Assembly (NCBI GenBank): GCA_022709695.1
Contig: JAKLII010000002.1
Coordinates: forward strand, 410,955-474,954
Source: Bacteroidota bacterium
GTDB lineage: Bacteria > Bacteroidota > Bacteroidia > Bacteroidales > SKPS01
DNA: 64,000 nt
Reading direction: 5' to 3'
The notes below the pieces were generated by a model. The model was not told where the DNA came from and ran no database searches. It was given only the letters and a program-made list of their open reading frames with translations. This document shows, piece after piece, positions 1 to 8,934 of the stretch; position 1 is the first letter of the stretch, and each line of letters begins with the position of its first letter. The translations under genes were made by a program, and so were the position numbers.

Positions 1-2
1 TA

Positions 3-740
3 GATGTAGTAAGTGTATTGACTGATTCTGCTAACCCAACTGATTATCTTAAAAAGATGCGCAAGCGTGATCCTGAACTCGGATCCTACCTGGGGACAAA
101 TTGTCCCCAGGTAGTAATGCTAACCAATGGTAAGAGTCGTAGAACATTGGCTGCCAATGCAAAAAGTTTACTGCGCATCATCCAATCCATCCCATCGCCG
201 AAGGCTGAGCCTTTTAAGCTTTGGTTGGCTCAGGTTGGTGCAGAAAGACTGGAAGAAATCGAAAATCCGGAACTGGCAACCCAGCGTACCCGTGCATTGT
301 ACAAAGCAAAAGGATATCCGGATGACTGGATTGAAAAGAGAATGCGAAGTATTGCCATCCGTGAGGAGCTCACAGATGAGTGGAAACAGAAAGGCATCCT
401 TGAACGCAGGGAATATGCCATACTCACTGCAGAAATCTCAAAAGCAACGTTTGGCTTAACACCAACAGAATACAAAGCAGTTAAAGGGCTGAAGTCACAG
501 AATCTGCGTGACCATATGACCGATCTGGAACTCATTTTCTCGATGCTGGGTGAAGCCTCTACCAAAGAAATCGTTGTAAATACCAATCCGGAAGGGTTCA
601 ACCAAAACCGAAAAGCGGCCAGGGCAGGAGGTAAAATAGCCGGAGATGCCCGAAAACAACTGGAAATAAAATCAGGCAAAAAGGTAGTGAGCAGTAAGAA
701 CTACCTGCCTGAGGCAAAGCAAAACAAGAAGTTGTTGTAG
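3..740 (+). CDS. BRO-N domain phage antirepressor-like protein (5' end outside window)
   Basis: The reading frame is open to the left edge. Residues encoded before the first in-window start-like codon (TTG at 18) read DVVSVLTDSANPTDYLKK, which is the inside of a BRO-N domain, so the true start lies outside. BRO-N proteins bind DNA and occur in phages, mobile elements and as chromosomal orphans; some resemble DinD. The remainder matches the usual BRO-plus-C-terminal arrangement: the motif TLAANAKSLLRIIQSIPSPKAEPFKLWLAQVG, split here as TLAANAKSLLRIIQSIPS then PKAEPFKLWLAQVG, followed by an ERLEEIENPELA segment and a lysine-rich tail. No other phage gene is nearby, so I read it as an orphan or defence-island gene. 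The family call is firm; the cellular role is unknown. Confidence 0.8.
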   Translation, partial: DVVSVLTDSANPTDYLKKMRKRDPELGSYLGTNCPQVVMLTNGKSRRTLAANAKSLLRIIQSIPSPKAEPFKLWLAQVGAERLEEIENPELATQRTRALYKAKGYPDDWIEKRMRSIAIREELTDEWKQKGILERREYAILTAEISKATFGLTPTEYKAVKGLKSQNLRDHMTDLELIFSMLGEASTKEIVVNTNPEGFNQNRKAARAGGKIAGDARKQLEIKSGKKVVSSKNYLPEAKQNKKLL

Positions 741-754
741 GAGGGTTAATGGAT

Positions 755-872
755 TTGAGGAGGCGGAGTCCCGAGAGCGAAGCGATTCGGGATTGAGTTG
801 TTTATTCGTTTAGTTGTTTAGCTGATCCGTAAAAATCAAAAAAATCAGCGTCATCAGCGTTCTATTTCTCGC
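755..872 (+). repeat. Dispersed intergenic repeat, copy 1
   Basis: This stretch lies in the 410-bp gap between the BRO gene and the HEPN gene. It begins TTGAGGAGGCGGAG and carries a TCCCGA...TCGGGA hairpin (769-774 with 787-792). It then shares TTTAGTTGTTTAGCTGATCC and GCGTTCTATT with the copy at 1825-1956. A reverse-strand relative lies at 29309-29425. It is non-coding in all frames. The rest of the gap (873-1101) has no gene I can support. Confidence 0.75.
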
Positions 873-1101
873 CACGAATTCATGAATGTTGATTGACGTG
901 GTGCTTCATTCGTGCATTGGTGGCGTGAGAAAGGTTAAGGACGGTGAGGGGGGGTAGTATTCAGACGTGCCTGCGATGACTACCATCTTTAAACGCTATC
1001 TGGTCAAGCAATAAGGTTTTTGTTCTTAGCGATCACCAAATACGGTTAGGGTTTACCATTCCTGGCCTCTACCTTTTCTAAGGATGTGTCGCATTTCGTA
1101 T

Positions 1102-1109
1102 TATCTTTG
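1102..1109 (+). promoter_or_regulatory. Bacteroidota -7 promoter element for the HEPN/MNT pair
   Basis: TATCTTTG matches the Bacteroidota -7 consensus TAnnTTTG and lies 41 bp before the HEPN start codon. A TTTT-rich stretch about 20 bp upstream could serve as the -33 region. Confidence 0.6.
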
Positions 1110-1150
1110 TTCATCGAAGAAGGCTCCGCTTTCTTAGTAAACATCTTAAA

Positions 1151-1531
1151 ATGATTGATGTAACAAAACAAATAGCCTATTGGATGGCTGGTGCTGAGGA
1201 TGATTTGGCAACAGCCGAATTGCTTATTGCTAAAAACCGGATTCTTCATGGATTGTTCTTTTGTCATCTGGTGCTTGAAAAAGCAATCAAAGCGCATGTT
1301 GTCAAAGTAACGGGGATGGTGGCTCCGAGATCACACAACCTAATCTATTTATCAGAAAATGCAGCGTTGGAGTTTGATGAAGATGCCCGTCAGTTTTTAG
1401 GAATATTGATGAAATATCAGTTGCAGGGTCGGTATCCGGATTTCAGCCCCGTGCTTCCGGATGTGCTAAAGACGAATGAATATTTTAACAAAACGAAAAC
1501 CTTAATGCAATGGCTGAAGGAGAGGTTGTAG
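1151..1531 (+). CDS. HEPN domain protein, partner of the downstream nucleotidyltransferase
   Basis: A 126-aa all-helical protein of the PF05168 HEPN type. It opens with VTKQIAYWMAGAEDDLATAE, continues with LHGLFFCHLVLEKAIKAH and then PRSHNLIYL, the usual order in this family. HEPN proteins paired with minimal nucleotidyltransferases are typically toxins (RNases) whose partner neutralises them by AMPylation. The gene overlaps the next one by 22 bp, the usual arrangement for such pairs. The catalytic RX4-6H motif of active HEPN RNases is not obvious here: the only R/H pair in the expected place is R-S-H. RNase activity is therefore uncertain and a non-nucleolytic HEPN is possible. The ATG at 1151 is chosen because the frame begins with the family's N-terminal pattern and a -7 element lies 41 bp upstream. 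Confidence 0.85.
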   Translation: MIDVTKQIAYWMAGAEDDLATAELLIAKNRILHGLFFCHLVLEKAIKAHVVKVTGMVAPRSHNLIYLSENAALEFDEDARQFLGILMKYQLQGRYPDFSPVLPDVLKTNEYFNKTKTLMQWLKERL

Positions 1532-1818
1532 AGCTGCTGAAAAAGTATATATTACTATTGCGCTCTGAGGGAATTACTGTTGAAAAGGCTTATCTGTATG
1601 GCAGTTACCTGTCAAACACCGCACATGAAGACAGCGACATCGATGTGATGATAGTGTCTGACCATGAGGATGATGATCTGGCAGGTAAAATCTGGAGTTT
1701 GACCCGTAGAGTTAATTCCAGAATTGAACCCTTTCTGGTGGGTAAAGGGAGGTTTTATAACAACCTGCATTCGCCATTGATCGATTTGGTAAAGAGAACC
1801 GGACTGGAAATAGCTTGA
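1510..1818 (+). CDS. Minimal nucleotidyltransferase (MNT), HEPN partner
   Basis: A 102-aa protein of the DNA polymerase beta-like nucleotidyltransferase superfamily. The signature GSYLSNTAHEDSDIDVMIV contains the GSx10DxD pattern: the GS loop plus two metal-binding Asp residues (DSDID). A third acidic residue is likely in RIEPFLV. In characterised MntA/HepT pairs the MNT AMPylates the HEPN toxin and acts as antitoxin. The 22-bp overlap with the HEPN gene implies translational coupling and fixed stoichiometry. The motif is intact, so the enzyme looks functional even though the HEPN motif is unusual. The dispersed repeat begins 6 bp after the stop codon. Confidence 0.87.
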   Translation: MAEGEVVELLKKYILLLRSEGITVEKAYLYGSYLSNTAHEDSDIDVMIVSDHEDDDLAGKIWSLTRRVNSRIEPFLVGKGRFYNNLHSPLIDLVKRTGLEIA

Positions 1819-1824
1819 GAAGAG

Positions 1825-1956
1825 TTGAGGAGGCGGAGCGAAGCGGAGTCCCGAGAGCGAAGCGATTCGGGATTGAGGAGGTTTAGTTCTTTGGGCGTTT
1901 AGTTGTTTAGCTGATCCGTGAAAATCATAAGAAATCTGCGTCATCCGCGTTCTATT
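1825..1956 (+). repeat. Dispersed intergenic repeat, copy 2
   Basis: Same family as 755-872, with the TCCCGA...TCGGGA hairpin and the TTTAGTTGTTTAGCTGATCC block. This copy has an internal partial duplication (GCGGAGCGAAGCGGAG) near its start. With copy 1 it brackets the HEPN/MNT pair in the same orientation. Confidence 0.75.
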
Positions 1957-2014
1957 GCATCAACCCTTGCTATTTTTGCCGCTAGGTACTATCCAAACCC
2001 CTAATTCCAAATCG

Positions 2015-2653
2015 ATGAAAAAACAACTCATGCTCTCGAAGGCCATTCACTGGCTTGCTGTTCTGTGCCTGCTACTCCCCTTTTTCTATACCGGCTGCAA
2101 CCGGGAAGAAAAGGAAGAGGAGACCGTTACTCCGGATACTGCCCTGGTGGTTGCTGAGGATACTGCCACGGTTGTTGCTGAGGACACTGCCATGATGACT
2201 CCCCCTGACACCAATGTAATTGCTGAAAGTGTTACCCCTGAACCTGTTGATACTGCGACCCCTGCCAAATCAAACAAGGAGGCCGATGTGCTGTCGGAGG
2301 AACTGACGGAAAAGTATCCCTGGCTGAAACCGATTCTGATCCCGAAGGAGGATACCAGTACCGGTCTGGCTGTTGTGTTGGACAGCGGTTTCTATTTCCC
2401 CCTGTTTGGCTCGTTCGTTTTTGCACTGTTGCTGGTGATGGGGCTTTTGATCAAATACCTGAACAGGAAAGCACTGAACATTCACCTTCTGCTGGACCTG
2501 ATGGCCATTGCAGCATTACTGCTTGCCCATCCCATTGCATGGAACATGGAGCGGTTGTGGGGATTCTGGGTCACCCTGGGCGTGGTTTCGGTCATGACCC
2601 TTTATGACATTCTGGTGCTGGCGTTTCACTCCGGCCGTAAGGGAACAACCTGA
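2015..2653 (+). CDS. Predicted lipoprotein with C-terminal membrane segments
   Basis: I do not recognise the family. The 212-aa product starts MKKQLM, has a hydrophobic stretch and a lipobox-like FYTGC with the cysteine at residue 28. A low-complexity acidic linker follows with imperfect repeats of the type VVAEDTA (about residues 40-85). A conserved-looking YPWLKPILIPKE segment precedes three hydrophobic helices: FGSFVFALLLVMGLLIKYL, IHLLLDLMAIAALLLAHPI and FWVTLGVVSVMTLYDILVL. A lipid anchor plus three C-terminal helices suggests an inner-membrane protein whose acidic linker lies in the periplasm. A start 60 bp further upstream is possible in frame, but would place 20 non-signal residues before the typical MKK signal peptide. 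Two identical hairpin repeats follow the stop codon. Confidence 0.65.
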   Translation: MKKQLMLSKAIHWLAVLCLLLPFFYTGCNREEKEEETVTPDTALVVAEDTATVVAEDTAMMTPPDTNVIAESVTPEPVDTATPAKSNKEADVLSEELTEKYPWLKPILIPKEDTSTGLAVVLDSGFYFPLFGSFVFALLLVMGLLIKYLNRKALNIHLLLDLMAIAALLLAHPIAWNMERLWGFWVTLGVVSVMTLYDILVLAFHSGRKGTT

Positions 2654-2661
2654 ATACCCCG

Positions 2662-2748
2662 TTTGCTATAATAATGTCACCCCTGCGGGGTTTTTGGGTG
2701 GACATGAACCCCTGAATTTGCTATAATAATGTCACCCCTGCGGGGTTT
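2662..2748 (+). repeat. Two identical 32-bp repeats with terminator-like hairpins
   Basis: Positions 2662-2693 and 2717-2748 are identical. Each runs from TTTGCTATAATAATGTCACC into CCCTGCGGGGTTT, with a small ACCCC/GGGGT hairpin followed by T residues. The first copy starts 9 bp after the lipoprotein stop codon and has a five-T tail, so it could terminate transcription. Similar GC hairpin repeats after genes are common in Bacteroidota genomes. Confidence 0.7.
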
Positions 2749-2821
2749 ATGAGGTTGAGCACATCGTTAATTCTGAACGACTAAACAACTAAACACCTCA
2801 ACGACTAAACATACAAACATC

Positions 2822-3541
2822 TCAACGCTTCTTCCGGGGCTTCACGTTATCGTAGTCGAGTTTGCCGCCCCAGAAGCGCATTTGCTGCATGGCCCAGCCG
2901 ATACGCCCCTGGATGTATCCACTGGGCCGGGCAGGGTTGTATTTTCTGGGATTGGGCAGAATCACAGCCAGGGAGGCAGCTTCGCGAGGGGTAAGGCGGC
3001 TTGCGGGTTTATGGAAATAGTGCCGGGAGGCTGCCTCTGCGCCGTAAATCCCTTTCCCCATTTCTGCCACATTGAGGTACACCTCCATAATGCGCCGCTT
3101 GCTCCAGAACGTCTCTATCAGAAAAGTGAAGTAGACCTCAAAGCCCTTGCGAATCCACGAACGCCCGGGCCAAAGAAACACATTCTTTGCCACTTGCTGA
3201 CTGATGGTGCTGGCGCCCCGTTTTCGTTTGCTCTTCTCGTTGTGCTTTACAGCTTTTTTAATGGCGCCGAAATCAAATCCGTGGTGCCGCAGGTAATTCT
3301 GGTCTTCGCTACATACTACCGCCAGCTGCAGGTGCGGCGAAATATCGCGCAGGGGTTCCCAGTCTTTGTTGAGCTTCATCTCTTGCCCATCCGCCTTCTG
3401 TTCTGCCAACCGGATCAGCATCAGCGGAGTTACCGGCACCGGAACCCATTTGAACACCACCACCGAAAGCACACTGATCACCACAAACCAAAGGGCTGCT
3501 TTCCAGGCAATTTTCCAAACTTTTCGCAGGATCTTTCTCAT
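2822..3541 (-). CDS. mtgA: Monofunctional peptidoglycan glycosyltransferase
   Basis: A 239-aa GT51-family enzyme that polymerises lipid II into glycan strands on the periplasmic face of the inner membrane. One N-terminal membrane anchor (about residues 14-34) precedes the catalytic domain. Conserved motifs are present in order: SEDQNYLRHHGFD with the catalytic Glu79, GASTISQQVAKNVFLW (109-124), and EVYLNVAEMGKGIYGAEAA (153-171) with the second essential Glu. No transpeptidase domain follows, which separates it from class A PBPs, and the length is normal for MtgA. It runs in the same direction as leuS upstream, separated by 188 bp of AT-rich repeat-like DNA, so it is probably transcribed independently. 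Confidence 0.93.
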   Translation of the reverse strand: MRKILRKVWKIAWKAALWFVVISVLSVVVFKWVPVPVTPLMLIRLAEQKADGQEMKLNKDWEPLRDISPHLQLAVVCSEDQNYLRHHGFDFGAIKKAVKHNEKSKRKRGASTISQQVAKNVFLWPGRSWIRKGFEVYFTFLIETFWSKRRIMEVYLNVAEMGKGIYGAEAASRHYFHKPASRLTPREAASLAVILPNPRKYNPARPSGYIQGRIGWAMQQMRFWGGKLDYDNVKPRKKR

Positions 3542-3729
3542 GTTACCAGAAGGTTTTTTCTACCTCTATTTAGTCCATGTTGATGATGGTAGTTCTTTGT
3601 TTACAATAGCACACGGATGTAACGGATATAACTGATATTCACTGATTCCCAAATCATCATTCAAGCCCCATTCCCTAATTTCCAATTTCTAATTTCTAAT
3701 TAAAACATCAACCTTGTGATGCTATCTGA

Positions 3730-6492
3730 TCATATTACAACGTTGATAATGCGGCCAGGGACAACGATTACTTTCTTAATGGCACCTCCGGCCACATATT
3801 TTGCCGTTTGTTCGTGATTTCTCACGGCTTCCTCGACTTCGGCAGGCCTGGCGGCAGTGGCACAGGTGAGTTTGAAACGGGTTTTTCCGTTGAAGGATAC
3901 CGGATATTCGAAAGTGTCCTCCACCAGGAAACCGGTATTGAAGACCGGGAATTCAGCCCTGGCCACCGTGGTCTGATGCCCCAGCAGATGCCAGAGTTCT
4001 TCGGCAAGATGTGGTGCATAGGGGGAGATGAGAATAGTAAGGGGCTCAAGTACAGCTCGTTTGTTGCATTTCAGATCCCCCAGCTCATTCACGCAGATCA
4101 TAAAGGTACTTACTGCCGTGTTGAATGAGAAGCGTTCAATATCTTCCTGCACCTTTTTGATGGTTTTGTGCAGCACCTTCAGCTCAGCAGAAGTTGGCTC
4201 ATCATCGGAAACAGAAAAATTGCCACCGGCATTGAAGAACATCTTCCAGAACTTCCGGATGAACCGGTATACCCCTTCTATGCCGTTGGTATCCCAGGGT
4301 TTATGTTGCTCCAGGGGGCCCAGGAACATTTCGTACATTCTCAGGGTATCTGCGCCATAGCGGTCGGCCAGATCGTCTGGGTTCACCACGTTATAGAACC
4401 GTTTCGACATCTTTTCGATCTCATAGCCACAATGGTACACACCATTTTCGAGGATGAATTCGGCTGAGGAAAACTCGGGTCTCCACATCCTGAATTTTTC
4501 CATATCGAGCTGGTCGTTGGAAACGATGTTCACATCCACATGGAGCGGGGTAACATCATAAGCCTCTTTCAGTCCGCAGGATACAAAGGTATTGGTGCCA
4601 TTGATCCGGTACACCAGGCTGGAGCGCCCCTGGATCATCCCCTGGTTGATCAGTTTTCTGAAAGGTTCATCCTTGCACACATAGCCCAGATCGAAGAGGA
4701 ATTTATTCCAGAACCGGGCATAGATCAGGTGCCCTGTGGCATGTTCCATCCCACCGATGTAGAGATCCACATCCTGCCAGTATGCATTCACGGCTTTGTC
4801 GACCAGGGTGTTGTCGTTCAGCGGGTCCATGTACCTGAGGTAGTAGGCGCTGGAGCCGGCGAATCCGGGCATGGTGCTCAGCTCAAACGGATATCCTTCC
4901 GGGGTATGCCATCCGGTGGCCCGTCCGAGGGGAGGATCGCCCTGTTCGGTGGGGAGGAAGGCATCCACCTCCGGCAGCTCCAGCGGCAGTTGTTCTTCAG
5001 CAAGGGGGTATGGAAGCCCGTCGCGGTAATAGACCGGAAATGGCTCACCCCAATAGCGCTGGCGGCTGAAAATGGCATCGCGGAGTCGGTAGTTCACCTT
5101 GCTGTAACCGATGCCCATCTCCTCCAGCTTCAAATTCATCACCCGGATGGCTTCCTTCACATGCAGTCCGGTGATGAAGCCGGAGTTGATCACCTGGGCA
5201 TCCTTCGAGTCGAAAGCGCCTTCGGAGATATCTCCGTCGATTACCTGGACAATAGGCAGGCTGAACTGTCTGGCAAAGGCGTAATCGCGGGTGTCGTGGG
5301 CAGGTACCGCCATGATAGCGCCGGTACCATAGCCCGCCAGCACATAATCGGCCACCCAGATGGGGATGGGTTCACCGATGAATGGGTGTGCAGCATAGGT
5401 TCCTGTAAATACGCCCGTTACGTTTTTTACTTCGGCCATCCGCTCACGGTCGGAACGGTTCACGGCATCGGTCACATAGGATTCCACCTCCTGCCTGTGA
5501 TCGGGATGGGTAAGGGTTTTCACCAGGTCGCTTTCGGGCGCCAGCACCATAAAAGTGCAGCCAAAGATGGTATCGGGGCGGGTGGTAAATACTTCGATTT
5601 CAAATTCATGGTTCATCACTTTAAACCGCATCACAGCCCCTTCGGAGCGGCCGATCCAGTTGCGCTGGATCTCTTTGGCAGATTCGGACCATTCGAGGGA
5701 GTCAAGTCCTTCGAGCAGGCGCTGTGCATATGCTGAGATCCTGAGCGACCACTGCTTCATGCTTTTGCGGATCACCGGGTGGCCTCCCCTTTCCGACAGG
5801 CCATCCTTCACTTCGTCGTTTGCCAGAACCGTTCCCAGTGCCGGGCACCAGTTGACCATGGTATCGGCCAGGTAAGCGATTCGGTAGTGCATCAGCACCT
5901 GCTGCTGCTGCTCAGCCTGCATCTCATTCCATTCAGCAGCGCTGAAATCGATGGCCCCAGCCGACCTTGCGGCATTCAACCCATTGGTGCCCTGTGATTT
6001 GAACCGGTTAATCAATTCCGACAAGGGTCTTGCCCGATTGGTTTCTTCATCATACCAAGCATCAAACATTTTCAGGAATGCCCACTGGGTCCATTTGTAA
6101 TAGAAGGGATCTGAGGTGCGCACCTCACGGTCCCAGTCGTAGGCAAAACCCAGCCGTGAAAGCTGGCTTTTATACTGTGCTATATTTTCTGATGTGGTTA
6201 CTGCCGGATGCTGACCGGTTTGTATGGCATACTGTTCCGCCGGCAACCCGAAGGCATCGAAACCCATGGGATGCAGCACATTGAATCCTTTGAGCCATTT
6301 GTACCTGGCGTAGATATCACTGGCGATATACCCGAGTGGATGGCCCACATGCAAACCTGCCCCTGAAGGGTAAGGAAACATGTCGAGCACGTAATATTTC
6401 GGGGCTGATGAACTGTTTTCTGCCTTAAAAGTCTTCTCCTGTTGCCAGAACTGCTGCCATCTGGCTTCGATCTCTCTGAAACGGTAATCCAT
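3730..6492 (-). CDS. leuS: Leucine--tRNA ligase
   Basis: A 920-aa class Ia aminoacyl-tRNA synthetase that charges tRNA-Leu in the cytoplasm. The HIGH motif appears as HVGH at residues 48-51 in the [17 protein letters not shown] context. The CP1 editing domain is present ([20 protein letters not shown] and [19 protein letters not shown]). The KMSKS loop reads KMSKR near residue 693, a common variant in Bacteroidota. The anticodon-binding region and a C-terminal domain ending RIINVVI complete it. Length is slightly above the bacterial average of about 860-880 aa, typical of this phylum. A weak -7-like TAATTTCG lies upstream (6530-6537, minus strand). A tRNA-Leu(CAA) gene lies elsewhere in this window. 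The M20 gene is divergent. Confidence 0.97.
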   Translation of the reverse strand: MDYRFREIEARWQQFWQQEKTFKAENSSSAPKYYVLDMFPYPSGAGLHVGHPLGYIASDIYARYKWLKGFNVLHPMGFDAFGLPAEQYAIQTGQHPAVTTSENIAQYKSQLSRLGFAYDWDREVRTSDPFYYKWTQWAFLKMFDAWYDEETNRARPLSELINRFKSQGTNGLNAARSAGAIDFSAAEWNEMQAEQQQQVLMHYRIAYLADTMVNWCPALGTVLANDEVKDGLSERGGHPVIRKSMKQWSLRISAYAQRLLEGLDSLEWSESAKEIQRNWIGRSEGAVMRFKVMNHEFEIEVFTTRPDTIFGCTFMVLAPESDLVKTLTHPDHRQEVESYVTDAVNRSDRERMAEVKNVTGVFTGTYAAHPFIGEPIPIWVADYVLAGYGTGAIMAVPAHDTRDYAFARQFSLPIVQVIDGDISEGAFDSKDAQVINSGFITGLHVKEAIRVMNLKLEEMGIGYSKVNYRLRDAIFSRQRYWGEPFPVYYRDGLPYPLAEEQLPLELPEVDAFLPTEQGDPPLGRATGWHTPEGYPFELSTMPGFAGSSAYYLRYMDPLNDNTLVDKAVNAYWQDVDLYIGGMEHATGHLIYARFWNKFLFDLGYVCKDEPFRKLINQGMIQGRSSLVYRINGTNTFVSCGLKEAYDVTPLHVDVNIVSNDQLDMEKFRMWRPEFSSAEFILENGVYHCGYEIEKMSKRFYNVVNPDDLADRYGADTLRMYEMFLGPLEQHKPWDTNGIEGVYRFIRKFWKMFFNAGGNFSVSDDEPTSAELKVLHKTIKKVQEDIERFSFNTAVSTFMICVNELGDLKCNKRAVLEPLTILISPYAPHLAEELWHLLGHQTTVARAEFPVFNTGFLVEDTFEYPVSFNGKTRFKLTCATAARPAEVEEAVRNHEQTAKYVAGGAIKKVIVVPGRIINVVI

Positions 6493-6602
6493 AATGCGCT
6501 GTAAATCCCTTGTTTAAATTATCGGCTTGCGAAATTACTAAAAAATGCATTGGACTGTTTACCGGAACCGTGTAAGCTATTGCTTTTCATTCCATTATTT
6601 CC

Positions 6603-6610
6603 TAACATTG
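6603..6610 (+). promoter_or_regulatory. Candidate -7 element for the M20 amidohydrolase gene
   Basis: TAACATTG matches TAnnTTTG at 7 of 8 positions. It lies 36 bp before the ATG at 6646 but downstream of an in-frame ATG at 6550. This is the main reason for choosing the shorter protein. Confidence 0.4.
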
Positions 6611-6645
6611 CACTTGAAAGCCTGTTTAACCCGAAACATCTGCCT

Positions 6646-7800
6646 ATGCCTGCCTCAACCCACGGATACTCAGAAGTTTTGCTCACGCAGCTCCGGAGGG
6701 AACTGCATAAATACCCGGAGTTGTCCGGGGAGGAGGTACAGACCGCCATCCGTATCAGCCGGTTTTTATCAGACCAGAAACCCGACCGCATCATCAGCAA
6801 ATTAGGGGGAAATGGTGTGGCTGCAGTGTTTGAAGGGAAAAATCCCGGGAAAAGGATCATGCTCCGCTGCGAGCTGGATGCCCTTCCGATTGAGGAGTCG
6901 AACCAGTTTACATACCGGTCGGTAAAGAAAGGGGTGTCCCATGTTTGCGGGCATGATGGACATATGGCCATTCTGTGTGGTGTGGCATCCGCACTGGGGA
7001 TACAGAGGCCTGAGCGAGGGAGCGTGGTGTTGCTTTTCCAGCCTGCAGAAGAAAACGGAGCCGGTGCAGTTAGCCTCCTGAGCGACAAGCGCTTCAGGGA
7101 AATATGGCCCGATTATATCTTTGCTTTGCATAATCTTCCCGGATACCGGAAAGGGACTGTAATTGTAAGGGAAAGGACCTTCACTGCATCTGTTAACAGC
7201 ATCATTATCAAGCTACAGGGTGTCAAGGCCCATGCGGGGGAACCCATGAGGGGGAACAATCCTGCCAATGCGGTGGCTGAAATCATAGGCACGTTGCGCA
7301 GGGCCGAAAACCGGCGCTCCGACCAGCCCGATTTTGCCCTGTTCACACCGGTGTACATCAGGCTGGGAAGTATCGCCTACGGGGTTTCGGCTGATGAGGC
7401 CGAGCTGCACTACACGTTGCGGGCCGCGAATGAGGCCCATTTGCGAAAACTGGAAGCCTTTACTGTTGATCAGGTACAAAAGGTAGCTTCGGATTGCGGG
7501 CTTGACATCACCCTCGACTGGACCCAGCGTTTCATTGCCACCGACAACGATCCCCGCCTCACCCGGTTGGTGACGGAAGCCGCACAAACAGCAGGGCTTG
7601 AGGTGATTGAGGCCGGGAGCCCCTTCAGCTGGGGTGAAGATTTTGGCTATTACACCAAAGAGATTCCAGGGGTATTGTTTGGCCTGGGGGCCGGCAACAG
7701 GGTAGCCTCCCTCCACCAGCCCGACTATGACTTTCCGGATGTGTTGCTTGGAACAGGAGCCGACCTGTTCAGGGAGATCATCAACCTGTCACTTCAATAG
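6646..7800 (+). CDS. M20-family amidohydrolase (aminoacylase/peptidase)
   Basis: A 384-aa zinc hydrolase of the M20D type, which cleaves N-acyl or N-terminal amide bonds (hippurate, N-acetyl or indole-amino-acid-like substrates in characterised members). Metal-binding motifs are RCELDALPIEE (about 74-84), CGHDGHMA (101-108, with the M20D metal-site cysteine and histidines) and QPAEENGAGA. The dimerisation domain carries KLQGVKAHAGEP and GNNPANAVAEII, and WGEDFGYY lies near the end. I chose the ATG at 6646 (MPASTHGYSEVLL) because homologues begin close to the LRRELHKYPELS segment and a -7-like element lies between it and the upstream in-frame ATG. No signal peptide is seen, so it is cytoplasmic. 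It converges with the DUF819 gene and overlaps its 3' end by 12 bp. The exact substrate cannot be read from the sequence. Confidence 0.88.
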   Translation: MPASTHGYSEVLLTQLRRELHKYPELSGEEVQTAIRISRFLSDQKPDRIISKLGGNGVAAVFEGKNPGKRIMLRCELDALPIEESNQFTYRSVKKGVSHVCGHDGHMAILCGVASALGIQRPERGSVVLLFQPAEENGAGAVSLLSDKRFREIWPDYIFALHNLPGYRKGTVIVRERTFTASVNSIIIKLQGVKAHAGEPMRGNNPANAVAEIIGTLRRAENRRSDQPDFALFTPVYIRLGSIAYGVSADEAELHYTLRAANEAHLRKLEAFTVDQVQKVASDCGLDITLDWTQRFIATDNDPRLTRLVTEAAQTAGLEVIEAGSPFSWGEDFGYYTKEIPGVLFGLGAGNRVASLHQPDYDFPDVLLGTGADLFREIINLSLQ

Positions 7801-8934
7801 GTAGGCAATGGTGATGCCCAGATAATTGCCAATGGCATAGCCTATCAGACCGGTAATCAGCCCGGAGAGAATAATCTCTTTGTTTTTCAGTGCCCCTGCT
7901 ACCATTGGAACAAATGGCGGGGAAAAGATCATTGACACTGAGGTGATTATGGTGGTATCGGCATCAATTCTGAACAGTTTTGCAAGCAATACGTGGAGGA
8001 AAAGCGTTCCGAATACCGCGTAACCCACATACAGCATCAGGTTCAGGGATTCAATGTTGAATTTGCTGAAATCTGCCAGCGAGGCCACCACCAGGCTGAA
8101 TACCAGAATAAAGTACATCCCGGTTTCAAACGATTTCTTAATACGGCTGACCGCAGGCACCATCGAAAGGAGGATACCAAAGGTGGTGATGGAAAGGATA
8201 GCCACTACGGTGGAATAGTCTTTCGGCACAATGGTGCTTAATCCGAAACCCGCCGCCAGAATCAGTACTGAAATCCCCACAGCCCCAAGCAGCGGACCTA
8301 TGATGCCGGCTTTGAAAATTCCGGTGTAATCCTCTGCAATCTCCTGAACTCCATTGTCTCCTTCACCGGTTTTACCCGGCGAATGAAATCGTGGCAGGAA
8401 CCGGCGGAACAAGACTTTGCCGATGGTAATCAGAAAAAACAGGTAAGCCGTAGACATAACTATGTCATAGGTATGCGTCAGAATGTAGGTATCATCCGTA
8501 ACCTGCAATGCCTCTTTGATGGATGCCAGGTTCGGGGTTCCGCCGGAGTATACCCCCGTGAGCATACCTGCTACTTTCCATGATTCCGGCACCTGTTCGC
8601 CAAAAAGCCTGTGCCCCGATGCAATCATCACCACCAGGGCGATAACCCCCAGCAGCAGTGCCATAAAAGTTTTGCCGGATACTTTAATCCATGACCGGAT
8701 CCTCAGAGAAAACAACAAGAGCGGGATGGCAAGCATCACCATCACTTCCGACAGGGTTTGCTGTGTTTTGCTGAAGGAGGGATCAATGATACCAATATTT
8801 CCCACCAGGAAACCAAGCACGTAGGCAAGCACAATGGCTCCGATTTTTGCAAGAAACGGTACCTTCTGGCAGAGATACAATATACCTGCCGGAGCCAGAA
8901 GAAAGAACAGGATCAGAATCAGATGAGTGACCAT
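7789..8934 (-). CDS. DUF819 family integral membrane protein
   Basis: A 381-aa polytopic protein with about ten hydrophobic helices. Features matching DUF819 (YjcL-like) are ILYLCQKVPFLAKIGAIVLAYVLGFLVGN near the start, LAIPLLLFSLRIRSWIKVSGKT, and the glycine-rich GMLTGVYSGGTPNLASIKEAL. A hydrophilic loop (SPGKTGEGDNGVQEI) splits the two halves. The two-half layout and conserved GG/TPN motif recall secondary transporters, but no substrate has been established for the family as far as I know. Its start overlaps the end of the IPExxxVDY gene by 16 bp, so translation is probably coupled. It is the last gene of the minus-strand run starting near 13337. Confidence 0.82.
   Translation of the reverse strand: MVTHLILILFFLLAPAGILYLCQKVPFLAKIGAIVLAYVLGFLVGNIGIIDPSFSKTQQTLSEVMVMLAIPLLLFSLRIRSWIKVSGKTFMALLLGVIALVVMIASGHRLFGEQVPESWKVAGMLTGVYSGGTPNLASIKEALQVTDDTYILTHTYDIVMSTAYLFFLITIGKVLFRRFLPRFHSPGKTGEGDNGVQEIAEDYTGIFKAGIIGPLLGAVGISVLILAAGFGLSTIVPKDYSTVVAILSITTFGILLSMVPAVSRIKKSFETGMYFILVFSLVVASLADFSKFNIESLNLMLYVGYAVFGTLFLHVLLAKLFRIDADTTIITSVSMIFSPPFVPMVAGALKNKEIILSGLITGLIGYAIGNYLGITIAYLLK

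Noticed and set aside
3-740. Prophage or integrated element
   Set aside because: Only a single BRO-N gene is visible, with no integrase, capsid or other phage gene before housekeeping genes begin. Content left of the window is unknown.
1151-1531. Active HEPN RNase based on an RX4-6H motif
   Set aside because: The motif could not be found with the right spacing, so activity is left open.
4540-5736. Long open frame on the plus strand inside leuS (398 codons)
   Set aside because: It is antisense to the conserved synthetase core and its translation has no recognisable domain. It reflects codon bias of leuS.
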